DNA of 64,000 nucleotides from Archivesica marissinica (lineage: Eukaryota; Mollusca; Bivalvia; Venerida; Vesicomyidae). This document shows positions 1-11,014 of the stretch, one piece after another. The first letter of the stretch is position 1. Each line of letters begins with the position of its first letter. Below the pieces are notes generated by a model. That model did not search any database, had not been told where the DNA came from, and worked only from the letters and a program-made list of their open reading frames with translations. The stretch is taken from assembly GCA_014843695.1 (NCBI GenBank), contig CM026403.1, positions 4,402,150-4,466,149 on the forward strand, read 5' to 3'. The position numbers were made by a program, and so were the translations under genes.

Positions 1-125
1 GGCAAGCATGTCTCTAAATGGGTCATTATATTGACTTCAATCTCAATAAAAATGAAACAACAACAGTGGTTATATGGAAAGTTGATCACCTTTAGGTATT
101 TGAGGTTTTTTTGCGAGGTTGGGGG

Positions 126-318
126 TTTACGTTTATTTATCGTCGCTACTGGTTTTGCCCATATGAGCGACGCCTCCTGAAGAGATTAGTCATTTTTGGA
201 GGATAATGCAGTGATACAGACAGAGACCCATTCCAGAGTCTCCTCTGGTTCTTTTACGTGCACGGTGTAAAGCACCGACACAAGACCTCGGTTTAACGTC
301 CCATCTGAAAGACTGGGG
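126..318 (-). mobile_element. SINE-E, body and 3' tail, head missing
   Basis: Read on the minus strand this is the SINE-E body (CCGAGGTCTTGTGTCGGTGC, then GCACGTAAAAGAACCAGAGG) followed by the tail GGCGTCGCTCATATGGG and AAATAAACGT. The same body and tail are at 58842-59066 on the plus strand. The tRNA-like head is absent, so the copy is 5'-truncated. It lies in what is probably an intron of the gene whose exon is at 1319-2536. Confidence 0.75.
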
Positions 319-360
319 GTGGGGGATTATATTTAACAATATTTAAATTATTGTACAGTA

Positions 361-770
361 AAATTAAGGAATGTAGACACACTATGCAATATGCATAATG
401 ATCATTCAATAAATTAAGGAATGTAGACACACTAAGCAATATGCATATGGATCATTCAATAAATTAAGGAATGTAGACACACTAAGCAATATGCATATGG
501 ATCATTCAATAAATTAAGGAATGTAGACACACTATGCAATATGCATATGGATCATTCAATAAATTAAGGAATGTAGACACACTATGCAATATGCATATGG
601 ATCATTCAATAAATTAAGGAATGTAGACACACTATGCAATATGCATAATGATCATTCAATAAATTAAGGAATGTAGACACACTAAGCAATATGCATATGG
701 ATCATTCAATAAATTAAGGAATGTAGACACACTATGCAATATGCATATTGATCATTCAATAAATTAAGAG
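361..770. repeat. 50 bp minisatellite, about 8 copies
   Basis: The unit starts AAATTAAGGAATGTAGACAC and ends GATCATTCAAT, with a fixed 50 bp period. Copies differ only at a few sites (ACTATGCAAT or ACTAAGCAAT; GCATAATG or GCATATGG). A partial ninth unit fades out at about 778. Confidence 0.95.
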
Positions 771-1010
771 AATGACCATTGCAAATAAGCATTAAAGAAG
801 CTTACAGATTTTCACCATTTTTTGCTAGATTTTGTCAGGATTTGTTTAAAAGCATATGTTGTATGTAACTCCGGTATAGAGTCTGAGTAACATTGCATGT
901 TTTGTTCCCTAATTTAATATATCAGTTTCAAAACTACATATTCTGAAAGAATTTATTTGGTTCCCATTCGCTAAATCAACAGTTTTCTTGGTAACAACAT
1001 TAACGTTATT

Positions 1011-1254
1011 TAAGTTTATTTAACGTCGCTACCAGTTTCCCATTTGAGCGACGGGCAGTTTACCTAACAACACCTTTCCTGGGCAGGCTCCAGCGGTTAA
1101 CCAGTACTTGGTGCACCAACCTCCGTAAGAAACTGCCAACTTTTTCATATAAATGAGACACGGTCTGAGCGGGGCTCGAACCCATAACAATCAGAGATGA
1201 TAGGTTACAGTGGTATACAAGTCAGCGACCGTAACTACTCGACCACGGAGGTGG
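1011..1254 (-). mobile_element. SINE-A with Ser/Leu-like tRNA head, complete, perfect target-site duplication
   Basis: On the minus strand the element starts CCACCTCCGTGGTCGAGTAG. The A box lies in TGGTCGAGTAGTTACGG, as in class II (Ser/Leu) tRNAs, and the B box is GGGTTCGAGCCCC. The body includes GGAGGTTGGTGCACCAAG, and the tail is TCGCTCAAATGGG with AAATAAACTT. Flanks 988-1010 and 1255-1277 are an identical 23 bp direct repeat, so the insertion is young. It sits about 40 bp downstream of the splice donor of the 1319-2536 exon, in the antisense-coding strand's intron and in the same orientation as the gene. Confidence 0.92.
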
Positions 1255-1318
1255 TTGGTAACAACATTAACGTTATTACTGTTATGAAGAATGTATGTAT
1301 GTCGTGTAATTGGCTTAC

Positions 1319-2536
1319 CAAATGTTTCACGATAACGGCTCTCTTTGTCAGTCGTCTATGTATCCTTGGTTTTACTACTGGTATTTCACTTTCACCTCGA
1401 CCCGGTGTTTCACAACCATGACCTGGTGATCGTGACCCTTGATATTCACTTTGGTATGGTGACAACTTCTCATTACAGTCGCCAGTCTTTATATGCTCAC
1501 CAACAGCACCAGTATCAGTACTTTTGAACATTCCGACAGTACTAGGTTTACTAATTGAACTTTTAGCCCCCTGTTGCCATGATGACTGTTCAGATAGCGG
1601 AGACAGCTGTGATTGGTTAATGTTTTGCTTCCTAAGACTTTTTGTCCTTGCTGGTCTTTGTGGTGTAGTTGCAGACTTGTCCTTATTAGAAATATAACCT
1701 GATTGTGAGTAACTACCCAATGTCTCTGACACATCCTGTGACCGTGACCCAATCATGTTGGTACTGAGCAAGTCCACATTTGTTTCAATTCTTGGGGAGT
1801 GGTACTCGGACTCGATGCCTGGTAAATGTGGTGAGCTTACATCCAAATGGTTACAATGACTACCATCCACTCTGTCCTTGACCTTTGGAGCATCAGCATC
1901 TTCCTCATCTTGTTCAAGGTCATAATTTTCTATCTTTGGTATGCTAGAGTATGATGAATCAATGTCTGTATTAGGAGATGAACCTAGTTTGTTATTAGAG
2001 ATCTCAATCTCCGGCTTCTGTGGCTTCTGTCTCACATAATCAACTGTTCCATATTTTCTGTCTTTTTCGGCTCTAACTGCAACGTCTGAAGCATCTCCCA
2101 AATGTATGTTAGTTGACTGACTTCTGTGAACACTCGATACAGACATTACCTTATCATTCTTGGACAATTGCGTTGCAGATAAGTTTTTTCGTAGGGATGC
2201 TTGACTGTTTTGATTTATATCTGCATCCGTTTTTATTGGATTGGTAATATCCAATTTGACATTAGCTCCTGACGTAACATTTGAAGCACTTGAATTTTTC
2301 TGACTCAGTATACTAAGTCTACTATATCCGCTGGTATATCGATCGGAATTTGTCCGGTGGGCACCGAGAGATGATCCGGAAATTATCATACGATTTGGAG
2401 TTGACAGTGGTATAATTTCTCTAGGCTGTGCAGGATCTCGGAGTCCAGCGCGGCTGAAACTAGTGCTCGTTAATCCAACTCCTTTAGTACGCGTCAGAGA
2501 ACACCGGGAGTCACTGTTACCTGTATTTTTGCTCAT
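1319..2536 (-). CDS. Probable first coding exon of an unrecognised Ser-rich protein
   Basis: A single open frame of 406 codons from an ATG at 2536 (A at -3) to an excellent splice donor, TTG|GTAAGC, whose last exon base is 1319 (phase 0). Beyond the donor the frame runs into SINE flank and stops, which supports splicing there. The product is hydrophilic and low in complexity: rich in Ser, Asn and Lys, an acidic patch near the middle (LEQDEEDADAPK), a basic stretch TPQRPARTKSLRKQ, and a basic end RRLTKRAVIVKHL. There is no signal peptide, membrane segment or fold I recognise; it looks like a long disordered N-terminal region. It is not repeat-derived, and its composition is unlike the arrays around it. 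The next exon would lie below position 1 or in 1-1318, where I find none. The identity is unknown. It could also be an internal exon if the ATG is not the start. Confidence 0.6.
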
Positions 2537-3320
2537 ATTCAAAATCTATTTTAAATCCTATTTCTCAACTTTTTTTGACAAGCTTTCTCCGCCTTATTCT
2601 GCATAATATACTGAATCATTCACAGCAGTATATAAATCCACTCCACTGACTCTGTGTTCATTTGTATCTTTATTCAGTCAATCTGTCATATAACCATCAA
2701 AGCTGCGCATGAGGATGGGTGAAAAACACTAAATAAATCATAAACTATACAAACTATATATGCTGCAGAAATAACCCAAACCCATCATTTGTTAGACTAT
2801 CATTAGCTTACCAATTTTCACCAATTTACATCAACTAAAATAAGTTATCCTAATCGAGAAAATCAAATATATATCGAGGAAGAATATTTGTTTAAATAAT
2901 TATTATATTATATTATATGTTACAAATGAGCACCAGAGGCAGAACAAAATTGACCCATATATAGGTTTTTTAATATCGTAAACAAGTAAATTATACATCA
3001 AACACTTTATTCACCCATCAATAGCTAATTATATTAACCATTATGATTGAGTTACCACAGATTTCATAGTTTATTATACAAGGTAATTTGATAAATTACT
3101 GCATCATGAAACTTGAACCCAGCCATGTAAGAATATTTTGAAGCAACATTTTGAAGCAACATTTTGTTGATTTTATTTGAATATTTATATCCATATCTGT
3201 ATAATGTATACATGTATGAAATTACATTATTTAACTTGCCTCTTATCTCCTCTGCGTATATACAGAGTACTTTGAAGCGGAACAACTCAACCTATATTAT
3301 ACTGTTTGTATTTGTCAGAA
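2537..3320. other. Upstream flank of the probable exon, no other feature
   Basis: AT-rich sequence. A TTTATATA stretch on the minus strand near 2630, about 95 bp upstream of the ATG, could serve as a TATA element for the gene at 1319-2536, but such strings are common here. A short open frame at 3064-3285 on the minus strand has no coding character. The sequence next to 3300 grades into the following minisatellite. Confidence 0.3.
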
Positions 3321-4825
3321 ACGCCTTAAGTCAATGCTAGGGAATGTCAGGAACTGTTTTAGGTCAGAAATATGGAATGTCAGGAACTGTTTAAGTCAGA
3401 AATATGGAATGTCAGGAACTGTTTAAGTCAGAAATATGGAATGTCAGGAACTGTTTAAGTCAGAAATATGGAATGTCAGGAACTGTTTAAGTCAGTGCTA
3501 GGGAATGTAAGAAACTGTTTAAGTCAGTGCTAGGAAATGTCAGAAACTGTTTAAGTCAGTGCTAGGAAATGTCAGAAACTGTTTAAGTCAGTGCTAGGAA
3601 ATGTCAGAAACTGTTTAAGTCAGTGCTAGGGAATGTAAGAAACTGTTTAAGTCAGTGCTAGGGAATGTAAGTAACAGCTTAAGTCAGTGCTAGGGAATGT
3701 AAGTAACAGTTTAAGTCAGTGCTAGGGAATGTAAGTAACAGTTTAAGTCAGTGCTAGGAAATGTAAGTAACAGTTTAAATCAGTGCTAGGAAATGTAAGG
3801 AACAGTTTAAATCAGTGCTAGGAAATGTAAGGAACAGTTTAAATCAGTGCTAGGAAATGTAAGAACCTGTTTAAATCAGTGCTAGGAAATGTAAGTAACA
3901 GTTTAAATCAGTGTTAGGGAATGTAAGAAACAGTTTAAATCAGTGCTAGGAAATGTAAGTAACAGTTTAAATCAGTGCTAAGAAATGTAAGAAAGTGTTT
4001 AAATCAGTGTAAGGAAATGTAAGTAACAGTTTAAGTCAGTGCTAAGAAATGTAAGAAAGTGTTTAAATCAGTGTAAGGAAATGTAAGTAACAGTTTAAAT
4101 CAGTGTTAGGAAAGGTAAGTAACAGTTTAAGTCAGTGCTAGGAAATGTAAGGAACAGTTTAAGTCAGTGCTAGGAAAGGTAAGTAACAGTTTAAGTCAGT
4201 GCTATGAAATGTAAGTAACAGTTTAAGTCAGTGCTAGGAAATGTAAGGAACAGTTTAAGTCAGTGCTATGAAATGTAAGTAACAGTTTAAATCAGTGCTA
4301 GGGAATGTAAGGAACAGTTTAAATCAGTGCTAGGGAATGTAAGGAACAGCTTAAGTCAGTGCTAGGAAATGTAAGTAACAGTTTAAATCAGTGCTAGGGA
4401 ATGTAAGGAACAGTTTAAATCAGTGCTAGGGAATGTAAGGAACAGTTTAAGTCAGTGCTAGGAAATGTAAGTAACAGTTTAAATCAGTGCTAGGGAATGT
4501 AAGGAACAGTTTAAATCAGTGCTAGGGAATGTAAGGAACTGTTTAAATCAGTGCTAGGGAATGTAAGGAACTGTTTAAATCAGTGCTAGGGAATGTAAGG
4601 AACTGTTTAAATCAGTGCTAGGGAATGTAAGGAACTGTTTAAATCAGTGCTAGGGAATGTAAGGAACAGTTTAAATCAGTGCTAGGGAAACAGTTTAAAT
4701 CAGTGCTAGGGAATGTAAGGAACAGTTTAAATCAGTGCTAGGGAATGTAAGGAACAGTTTAAATCAGTGCTAGGGAATGTAAGGAACTGTTTAAATCAGT
4801 GCTAGGAAAGGTAAGAAACTGTTTT
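3321..4825. repeat. 32 bp minisatellite, about 46 copies with a variant left end
   Basis: The main unit is TTTAAATCAGTGCTAGGGAA plus TGTAAGGAACAG. The left end (3350-3490) carries a variant with GTCAGAAATATGGAATGTCAGG. Subtypes (AATCAG or AGTCAG, GGAATG or GAAATG, AACAG or AACTG) change gradually from left to right, as expected for local amplification. Confidence 0.95.
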
Positions 4826-5869
4826 ACAGTGAGGTTGATTCACAAAACCATGACGACCTCACCAAATATCCATCCTCACTAAAATACACTTATTATTTTA
4901 TAATTATGCATTAATTATGTCATTCCAAACATTTGTAATTTCACTACAACAAATCCAGCATCCATTTTATACATAAAACATCTTTAATCCAAGAATGTGA
5001 GCATTTACTGTGTGGTAACTTAAATTTACACCAAAAAGACCAAAATCCAAACCAAAGGACAGAATCAATCACAAAATAGGTATGTGTATAACTGACTGGT
5101 ACAACATCGCCTGTCAGACACAGGTAACCGTGTACCTGGGCAATTAGTAAAACATCTCATGATTTTAGGTAGATAGATAGATACATAATAATGATATGGT
5201 CTGAATAACTGCCCCCCGGGCACGACTGGGGTTCAACAATACCTGACCTTATATGGACAGCAATATAATGACCACATCATAATTTATTTATATTACCCGG
5301 CCGATTACCTCTTTCCACAATAAATGTAATACCATCTTAACCAGCATGATATGTCTTACACACAAAACACCCATCAGAATCACAGACACTTGTAGTCTGG
5401 ACAATTGGTTTCGGGTTCAAACCCATACTTTTTTTTTATAAGACTATTATAATATACCATAGGCTTGACATTATACATACAAATTGCTTAGGCCATATTC
5501 AAGCATGTTTAAAAACGACACCCCTTCATTATCTACATAGATATTCTGATAGTGACAGGGTGTAATTTTTAAACAGGTAGAGTTTCTTGAACATTGGCTG
5601 ATCAGTTCTGAAAAAAAGACATAATGCAATCTCTCATAAAAAGTTGACCTTTCGACCTTTCGACGGAGTGATCAAATTGTACTGGACCGATCGATCGCCT
5701 CATTGAAACCTTCGATTTTATATATGACATGACCTTATTTGCTCAAAAATAAAATTTGACCTCTACTTAACCTCCCGGGCAACGTCCATTTTTAATCTCG
5801 TGGTCACCATTTTAACTATTTTAAAAGAGCATCGATCATTCATACTAAGATTCGGCAACATGCGGCCGG
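4826..5869. other. Non-repetitive AT-rich stretch, nothing recognised
   Basis: No open frame of note and no transposon ends found. A short run of GATA-like repeats lies at 5170-5190 and an A/T run at 5430-5440. Confidence 0.3.
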
Positions 5870-6106
5870 CTTCGTTCGTGTGAAGAAGATTTGTTAAGAA
5901 TTTATGCTACTATTAGACAGCGGCCATCTTGGATTACGTAATGACTTCATTTTAACAATTTTGTATTCCCCACCTACCCAAGTATCATGACCATAAATGG
6001 TGGCTGTAAACCCAATGGTCAGTGAGGAGAAGATGTTTGACGACGGACAGACACATTGTGTTAACAATACCTCACATGAGCGAGAATTTGCTCGGGTGAG
6101 CTAAAA
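5870..6106 (+). mobile_element. Probable 3' part of an interspersed repeat ending GGTGAGCTAAAAA
   Basis: The stretch ends GACGACGGACAGACACA ... CTCGGGTGAGCTAAAAA. From general knowledge, this ending (a GACGGACGGAC-type run followed by AGGTGAGCTAAAAA) is common at the 3' ends of interspersed repeats in bivalve genomes. Only one copy is present here and the left boundary is a guess. Confidence 0.4.
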
Positions 6107-6195
6107 AAACAACTGGGACACTCACATACAGTATAATATCACCTTTATGAACAGGAATGCAAAACAGAATGAATTCATTAATCTAAATCAAGGGT

Positions 6196-6440
6196 GGAAG
6201 TCGTGATAGCGCAGTGGATGCGCGTTCGCTTCAGGTGTGAAAGGTCCAGAGTTTGAGCCCCGCTGGAGCCGTTATGTTTGTGCCCTTAGGCAAGGCATTT
6301 AAATTCCACGTTGCCTCTTCTCTCTCCCTCGTGGCGATGGATTCCATCAGGAATGAGGTCTCGAGAGTGATTAATATAAGTTATCAGAACTTGTTTCGCA
6401 ATCAAGCTAAAATAAATTTGTATAAACTAAGGGTATTAAA
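6196..6440 (+). mobile_element. SINE-C, tRNA-headed, near full length
   Basis: The head GTCGTGATAGCGCAGTGGAT contains an A box and is followed by a B-box-like GAGTTTGAGCCCC. The body has GTGCCCTTAGGCAAGGCA, GTTGCCTCTTCTCTCTCCC and AATGAGGTCTCGAGAGTG, and the tail is AACTTGTTTCGCAATC with AAAATAAATTTGTATAAAC. Related copies lie at 9403-9641 (minus), 59376-59576 (plus) and 19437-19500 (tail only). No clear target-site duplication was found here. Confidence 0.9.
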
Positions 6441-6767
6441 GGGAACAGGAGTATTTAAGGGGTTCATTTCACTTTAAGCGGATAATTCCTATGCTATGAC
6501 CTTAAACTGACCCAGACAAGCTTCAGGTTTTCCTGGATTCAACCCTGACAGTTAAATTGCACAACCTCACCTCCTGGATCCCTTGTACCTGTACAATTGT
6601 GCAGCTACCATGAATTACAAAGGGTTTATAGACCATAAGTTGTATTTGTATAGTCATTTTAACACCTCATCCCAAATGGTTTTTAACATCCCAAAAAATG
6701 CCAATAAATATATTAAGGAATTATAAAATCAATGTCTTGATACTTTAAACTATATGGCAAATTATTA

Positions 6768-8028
6768 AATCATGTTTCATTGATTGAACAAACAGGGTTA
6801 ATCATGTTTCATTGATTGAACAAACAGGGTTAATCATGTTCCATTGATTGAACAAACAGGGTTAGCCATGTTTCATTGATTGAACAAACAGGGTTAATCA
6901 TGTTTCATTGATTGAACAAACAGGGTTAATCATGTTTCATTGATTGAACAAACAGGGTTAGCCATGTTTCATTGATTGAACAAACAGGGTTAATCATGTT
7001 TCATTGATTGAACAAACAGGGTTAATCATGTTTCATTAATTGAACAAACAGGGTTAATCATGTTTCATTGATTGAACAAACAGGGTTAGCCATGTTTCAT
7101 TGATTGAACAAACAGGGTTAATCATGTTTCATTGATTGAACAAACAGGGTTAATCATGTTTCATTGATTGAACAAACAGGGTTAGCCATGTTTCATTAAT
7201 TGAACAAACAGGGTTAATCATGTTTCATTGATTGAACAAACAGGGTTAATCATGTTTCATTAATTGAACAAACAGGGTTAATCATGTTTCATTGATTGAA
7301 CAAACAGGGTTAGCCATGTTTCATTGATTGAACAAACAGGGTTAATCGTGTTTCATTGATTGAACAAACAGGGTTAATCATGTTTCATTGATTGAACAAA
7401 CAGGGTTAATCATGATTCATTGATTGAACAAACAGGGTTAATCATGTTTCATTGATTGAACAAACAGGGTTAATCATGTTTCATTGATTGAACAAACAGG
7501 GTTAATCATGTTTCATTGATTGAACAAACAGGGTTAATCATGTTTCATTGATTGAACAAACAGGGTTAGCCATGTTTCATTGATTGAACAAACAGGGTTA
7601 ATCGTGTTTCATTGATTGAACAAACAGGGTTAATCATGTTCCATTGATTGAACAAACAGGGTTAATCATGTTCCATTGATTGAACAAACAGGGTTAATCA
7701 TGTTTCATTGATTGAACAAACAGGGTTAATCATGTTCCATTGATTGAACAAACAGGGTTAATCATGTTCCATTGATTGAACAAACAGGGTTAATCATGTT
7801 TCATTGATTGAACAAACAGGGTTAATCATGTTTCATTGATTGAACAAACAGGGTTAATCATGTTCCATTGATTGAACAAACAGGGTTAATCATGTTTCAT
7901 TGATTGAACAAACAGGGTTAATCATGTTCCATTGATTGAACAAACAGGGTTAATCATGTTTCATTGATTGAACAAACAGGGTTAATCATGTTTCATTGAT
8001 TGAACAAACAGGGTTAATCATGTTTCAT
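6768..8028. repeat. 32 bp minisatellite, about 39 copies
   Basis: The unit is AATCATGTTTCATTGATTGA plus ACAAACAGGGTT. It is very homogeneous, with a few scattered variants (AGCCATG, TTCCATTG, TTAATTG, ATCGTG). Each unit contains one GGGTTA, but the period is 32 bp, so this is not telomeric repeat. Confidence 0.97.
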
Positions 8029-8054
8029 TCTCCAAGGAGGTTATACTTCCGTCT

Positions 8055-8208
8055 TTTATTTATTTGTTTGTTTGTTTGTTTGTTTATTTATTTGTTTGTT
8101 TATTTGTTTATTTGTTTATTTGTTTGTTTGTTTGTTTATCTGTTTGTTTATTTGTTTGTTTTGTTTATTTTATTTGTTTATTTGTTTGTTTATTTGTTTG
8201 ATTATCTG
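8055..8208. repeat. TTTG/TTTA tetranucleotide microsatellite
   Basis: A run of TTTG and TTTA tetramers in mixed order, with occasional TC interruptions. The Phe/Leu/Cys-rich open frame here (7996-8286) is a translation of it. Confidence 0.95.
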
Positions 8209-8330
8209 TTAGCAGGATTATGCAACAAGTCACGGATGTGGAAGGGTGGTCCTCAGGTCATATACAAACTCATTAGATTTTGGTGATTGCACAGATCCGG
8301 ATCTGGATTTATACACACTGAGAAAAAATA

Positions 8331-8705
8331 CAGAAATATATAGGGAGATCACAAAATATATAGGGAGATTACAAAATATATAGGGAGTTTACAAAATATA
8401 TAGGGAGTTTACAAAATATATAGGGAGTTTACAAAATATATAGGGAGATTACAAAATATATAGGGAGATTACAAAATATATAGGGAGATTACAAAATATA
8501 TAGGGAGATTACAAAATATATAGGGAGTTTACAAAATATATAGGGAGATTACAAAATATATAGGGAGTTTACAAAATATATAGGGAGTTTACAAAATATA
8601 TAGGGAGATTACAAAATATATAGGGAGTTTACAAAATATATAGGGAGATTACAAAATATATAGGGAGATTACAAAATATATAGGGAGATTACAAAATATA
8701 TAATG
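8331..8705. repeat. 20 bp minisatellite, about 18 copies
   Basis: The unit is ACAAAATATATAGGGAGATT, alternating with a variant ending AGTTT. The period is strict at 20 bp. Confidence 0.97.
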
Positions 8706-8751
8706 AGATAATAAAGTAAACATGGTTTTTAAATCAATCAACATTTTTATA

Positions 8752-8975
8752 TATGTTAGCGAGCTCACTTCTCACCAATGTAACTTGGTTCGATCCTTGG
8801 ACCGGGATGTATGTGAGATGGTACAGTGGTCGCCAGATCGGACAGGTGGGTTTTCTCCGGGTACTCCGGTTTCCTCCCACATGAATGACCACAATTACGC
8901 TTTCATCCGCGCTAACGAGAGTGATTACTATAAGTTGTTAGAACTTGCTTCACAATTGTTGTAAAATAAATAAAG
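8752..8975 (+). mobile_element. SINE-D, tRNA-headed, degraded head
   Basis: The head is partly eroded (GTTAGCGAGCTCACTTCTCA, B box GGTTCGATCCTTGG). The central motif GGTGGGTTTTCTCCGGGTAC plus TCCGGTTTCCTCCCAC is intact, followed by TTTCATCCGCGCTAACGAGA and a tail ending AAATAAATAAAGC. The better-preserved partner is at 53230-53466 on the minus strand. Confidence 0.88.
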
Positions 8976-9391
8976 CTTAAAAAAAAAAGGGGGAGATAAT
9001 ATTTTTGAGAGGGCACTATCCTGTAGATTCATGACAGATTATATTCTACCTTGTCCCATAAAATATTCAGCCATCCTATTCATCTGTTCATCTTTCATTC
9101 ATGACTTCAAGCAAAGTTAAATGACCATGATATATGAGTCATAAAACTGTAATCAATTGGTGATAAACATGAGACTGTGTTACAAGATGTTCACATCATT
9201 AAAACACACATCATTAATCAAGCTAGAACTGTAACACTGAAAGCACAAATATGCACTTACCGTATTTGGCAATGTATAATGCGCACTGCAGTCTTGGCAT
9301 TAAAACCGGGGAGGGGGTGGTTTGTTCTGAGTTATTACTAAACTGTGACCTTTATTTACCAATACTGGATTAACCCATAACAATGTAATAA
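8976..9391. other. No feature recognised
   Basis: Short unique stretch between two SINEs. It includes an A-run with GGGGGAGATAA just after the SINE-D tail. No open frame of interest. Confidence 0.3.
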
Positions 9392-9402
9392 GGAATTGGG
9401 AT

Positions 9403-9641
9403 AGTTTATACAAATTTATTTTAGCTCGATTGCGAAACAAGTTTTTACAACTTATATTAATCACTCTCGAGACCTCATTCCTGATGGAATCCATCACCAC
9501 GAGGGAGAGAGAAGAGGCAACGTTGAATTTAAATGCCTTGCCTAAGGGCACAATCGTAATGGCTCTAGCGGGGCTCGAACTCCAGACCTTTCGCACCTGA
9601 AGCGAATGCGCATCCACTGCACTATCATGACTTCAATTGAG
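9403..9641 (-). mobile_element. SINE-C, full length, with 11 bp target-site duplication
   Basis: Minus-strand copy of the element at 6196-6440: A-box region ATAGTGCAGTGGATGCGC, B-box region GGAGTTCGAGCCCC, body with TGCCCTTAGGCAAGGCA, tail AAACTTGTTTCGCAATCGAG. Flanks 9392-9402 and 9642-9652 are both GGAATTGGGAT. Confidence 0.92.
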
Positions 9642-9699
9642 GGAATTGGGATGGACATAGTATACGACCTATATCTAATATCGCAAATATCAGAAGCAA

Positions 9700-9775
9700 G
9701 TAGCTACGTGGTCTAGTGGATAAACATGTGCGTTGTAATATTGCGGTCCTGGATCGAATCCTGGACGATGCGCAA
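9700..9775 (+). mobile_element. tRNA-like unit (pseudo-tRNA or SINE head)
   Basis: GTGGTCTAGTGGATAAAC matches an A box/D arm and CCTGGATCGAATCCTGG matches a T arm with the B box GGATCGAATCC. A T-rich run follows at once (TTTTTTATTTTT), which could act as a pol III stop. The acceptor stem does not close and the T stem has a mismatch, so a functional tRNA gene is unlikely. Confidence 0.5.
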
Positions 9776-10004
9776 TTTTTTATTTTTGACAAACAATTTT
9801 TCTTTACTTGGAGAAGGAATACACAGGTAAATATATTTGTAACATGATTTTCTCATGCACTAATATTGAGTATTTAGTGACCACTTTCAAAAGATATTAG
9901 AAATTGGTGTCATATCAGAATAGATATAGAATCTAGTAACATCGTAAAAATTAAAATGAATAAGGAAAATTCTTGCAATGAGAATGAAACGAAAATTCTG
10001 ATGG

Positions 10005-10250
10005 TTAACCCTTTCCCGCATAGAAGCACCTCTTGACGCCATTACCAATATGACATACATTGACAATGTAGTAAGTAGCCAAACCAATGTTCATAATAAA
10101 GGCCAGAATCTCATGTAGTCCCAGTAATATCTATAGAGGTGGGATTGATATGGCCACTACTTATCCACTGTATGATATAGCTAAATGGCTGTCGTTTGTA
10201 TGGAGATATAATAGTATATTAACCTAAATCTCTATGAAGGAAAGGGTTAA
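10005..10250. mobile_element. MITE-1, TTAA-flanked, single unexpanded copy
   Basis: A 246 bp element bounded by TTAA on both sides. The ends are imperfect inverted repeats: CCCTTTCCCGCATAGA on the left and TCTATGAAGGAAAGGG on the right. It has no coding capacity. A TTAA target and short terminal repeats are the hallmark of piggyBac-type transposition. The left 90 bp (GAAGCACCTCTTGACGCC ... CCAATGTTCATA) is the same sequence as the 85 bp repeat unit at 32-43 kb, here in one copy. The right half (AATAAAGGCCAGAATC ... TAACCTAAATC) is the same as the sequence that follows that array. Confidence 0.88.
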
Positions 10251-10444
10251 AAACATTATGTAGGTTAATAATTATAATGTTATGTTTAAACAGATCAGCA
10301 GGATGACTACTCAGATACTGACAGTGCATTTTGATGAACATTTGTCATGACATGTACACATACCGGTATATAAAAAAGATGAAAAAGAAATATATCTAAA
10401 TAAATAAATAAAACAAACAAAACAAATGTTATTTGAAAAGTTTG

Positions 10445-10935
10445 ATTCAACCTACACCACACAAAGACAATAAGATTGCAAGTCGGATAAACTATACACT
10501 AGAACATGAACCTACACCACACAAAAACATAAGATTGCAAGTCGGATAAACTATCCACTAGAAAAGTTTGATTGAACCTACACCACACAAAGACAATAAG
10601 ATTGCAAGTCGGATAAACTATACACTAGACCATGAACCTACACCACACAAAGACAATAAGATTGCAAGTCGGATAAACTATACACTAGACCATGAACCTA
10701 CACCACACAAAACATAAGATTGCAAGTCGGATAAACTATCACTAGACAATGAACCTACACCACACAAAGACAATAAGATTGCAAGTCGGATAAACTATAC
10801 ACTAGACAAGATGAACCTACACCACACAAAAACAATAAGATTGCAAGTCGGATAAACTATCCACTAGAAAAGTTTGATGAACCTACACCACACAAAAACA
10901 ATAAGATTGCAAGTCGGATAAACTATCCACTAGAC
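10445..10935. repeat. 60 bp minisatellite, about 8 copies
   Basis: The unit is GAACCTACACCACACAAAGA, then CAATAAGATTGCAAGTCGGA, then TAAACTATACACTAGACAAT. Copies vary in length by a few bases, and some carry AAAAGTTTGATT before the next unit. Confidence 0.93.
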
Positions 10936-11014
10936 TACAAATCAGTTACAAAATAAGTCAATGCATTTAAATTTAAGAATACGAAAATATACAAATTAAG
11001 GTCAATTATTGGAT

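Noticed and set aside
6768..8028. Telomeric or interstitial telomere repeat
   Set aside because: GGGTTA occurs once per 32 bp unit and never in tandem.
9700..9775. Functional tRNA gene
   Set aside because: A and B boxes are recognisable, but the acceptor stem does not pair and the T stem has a mismatch.
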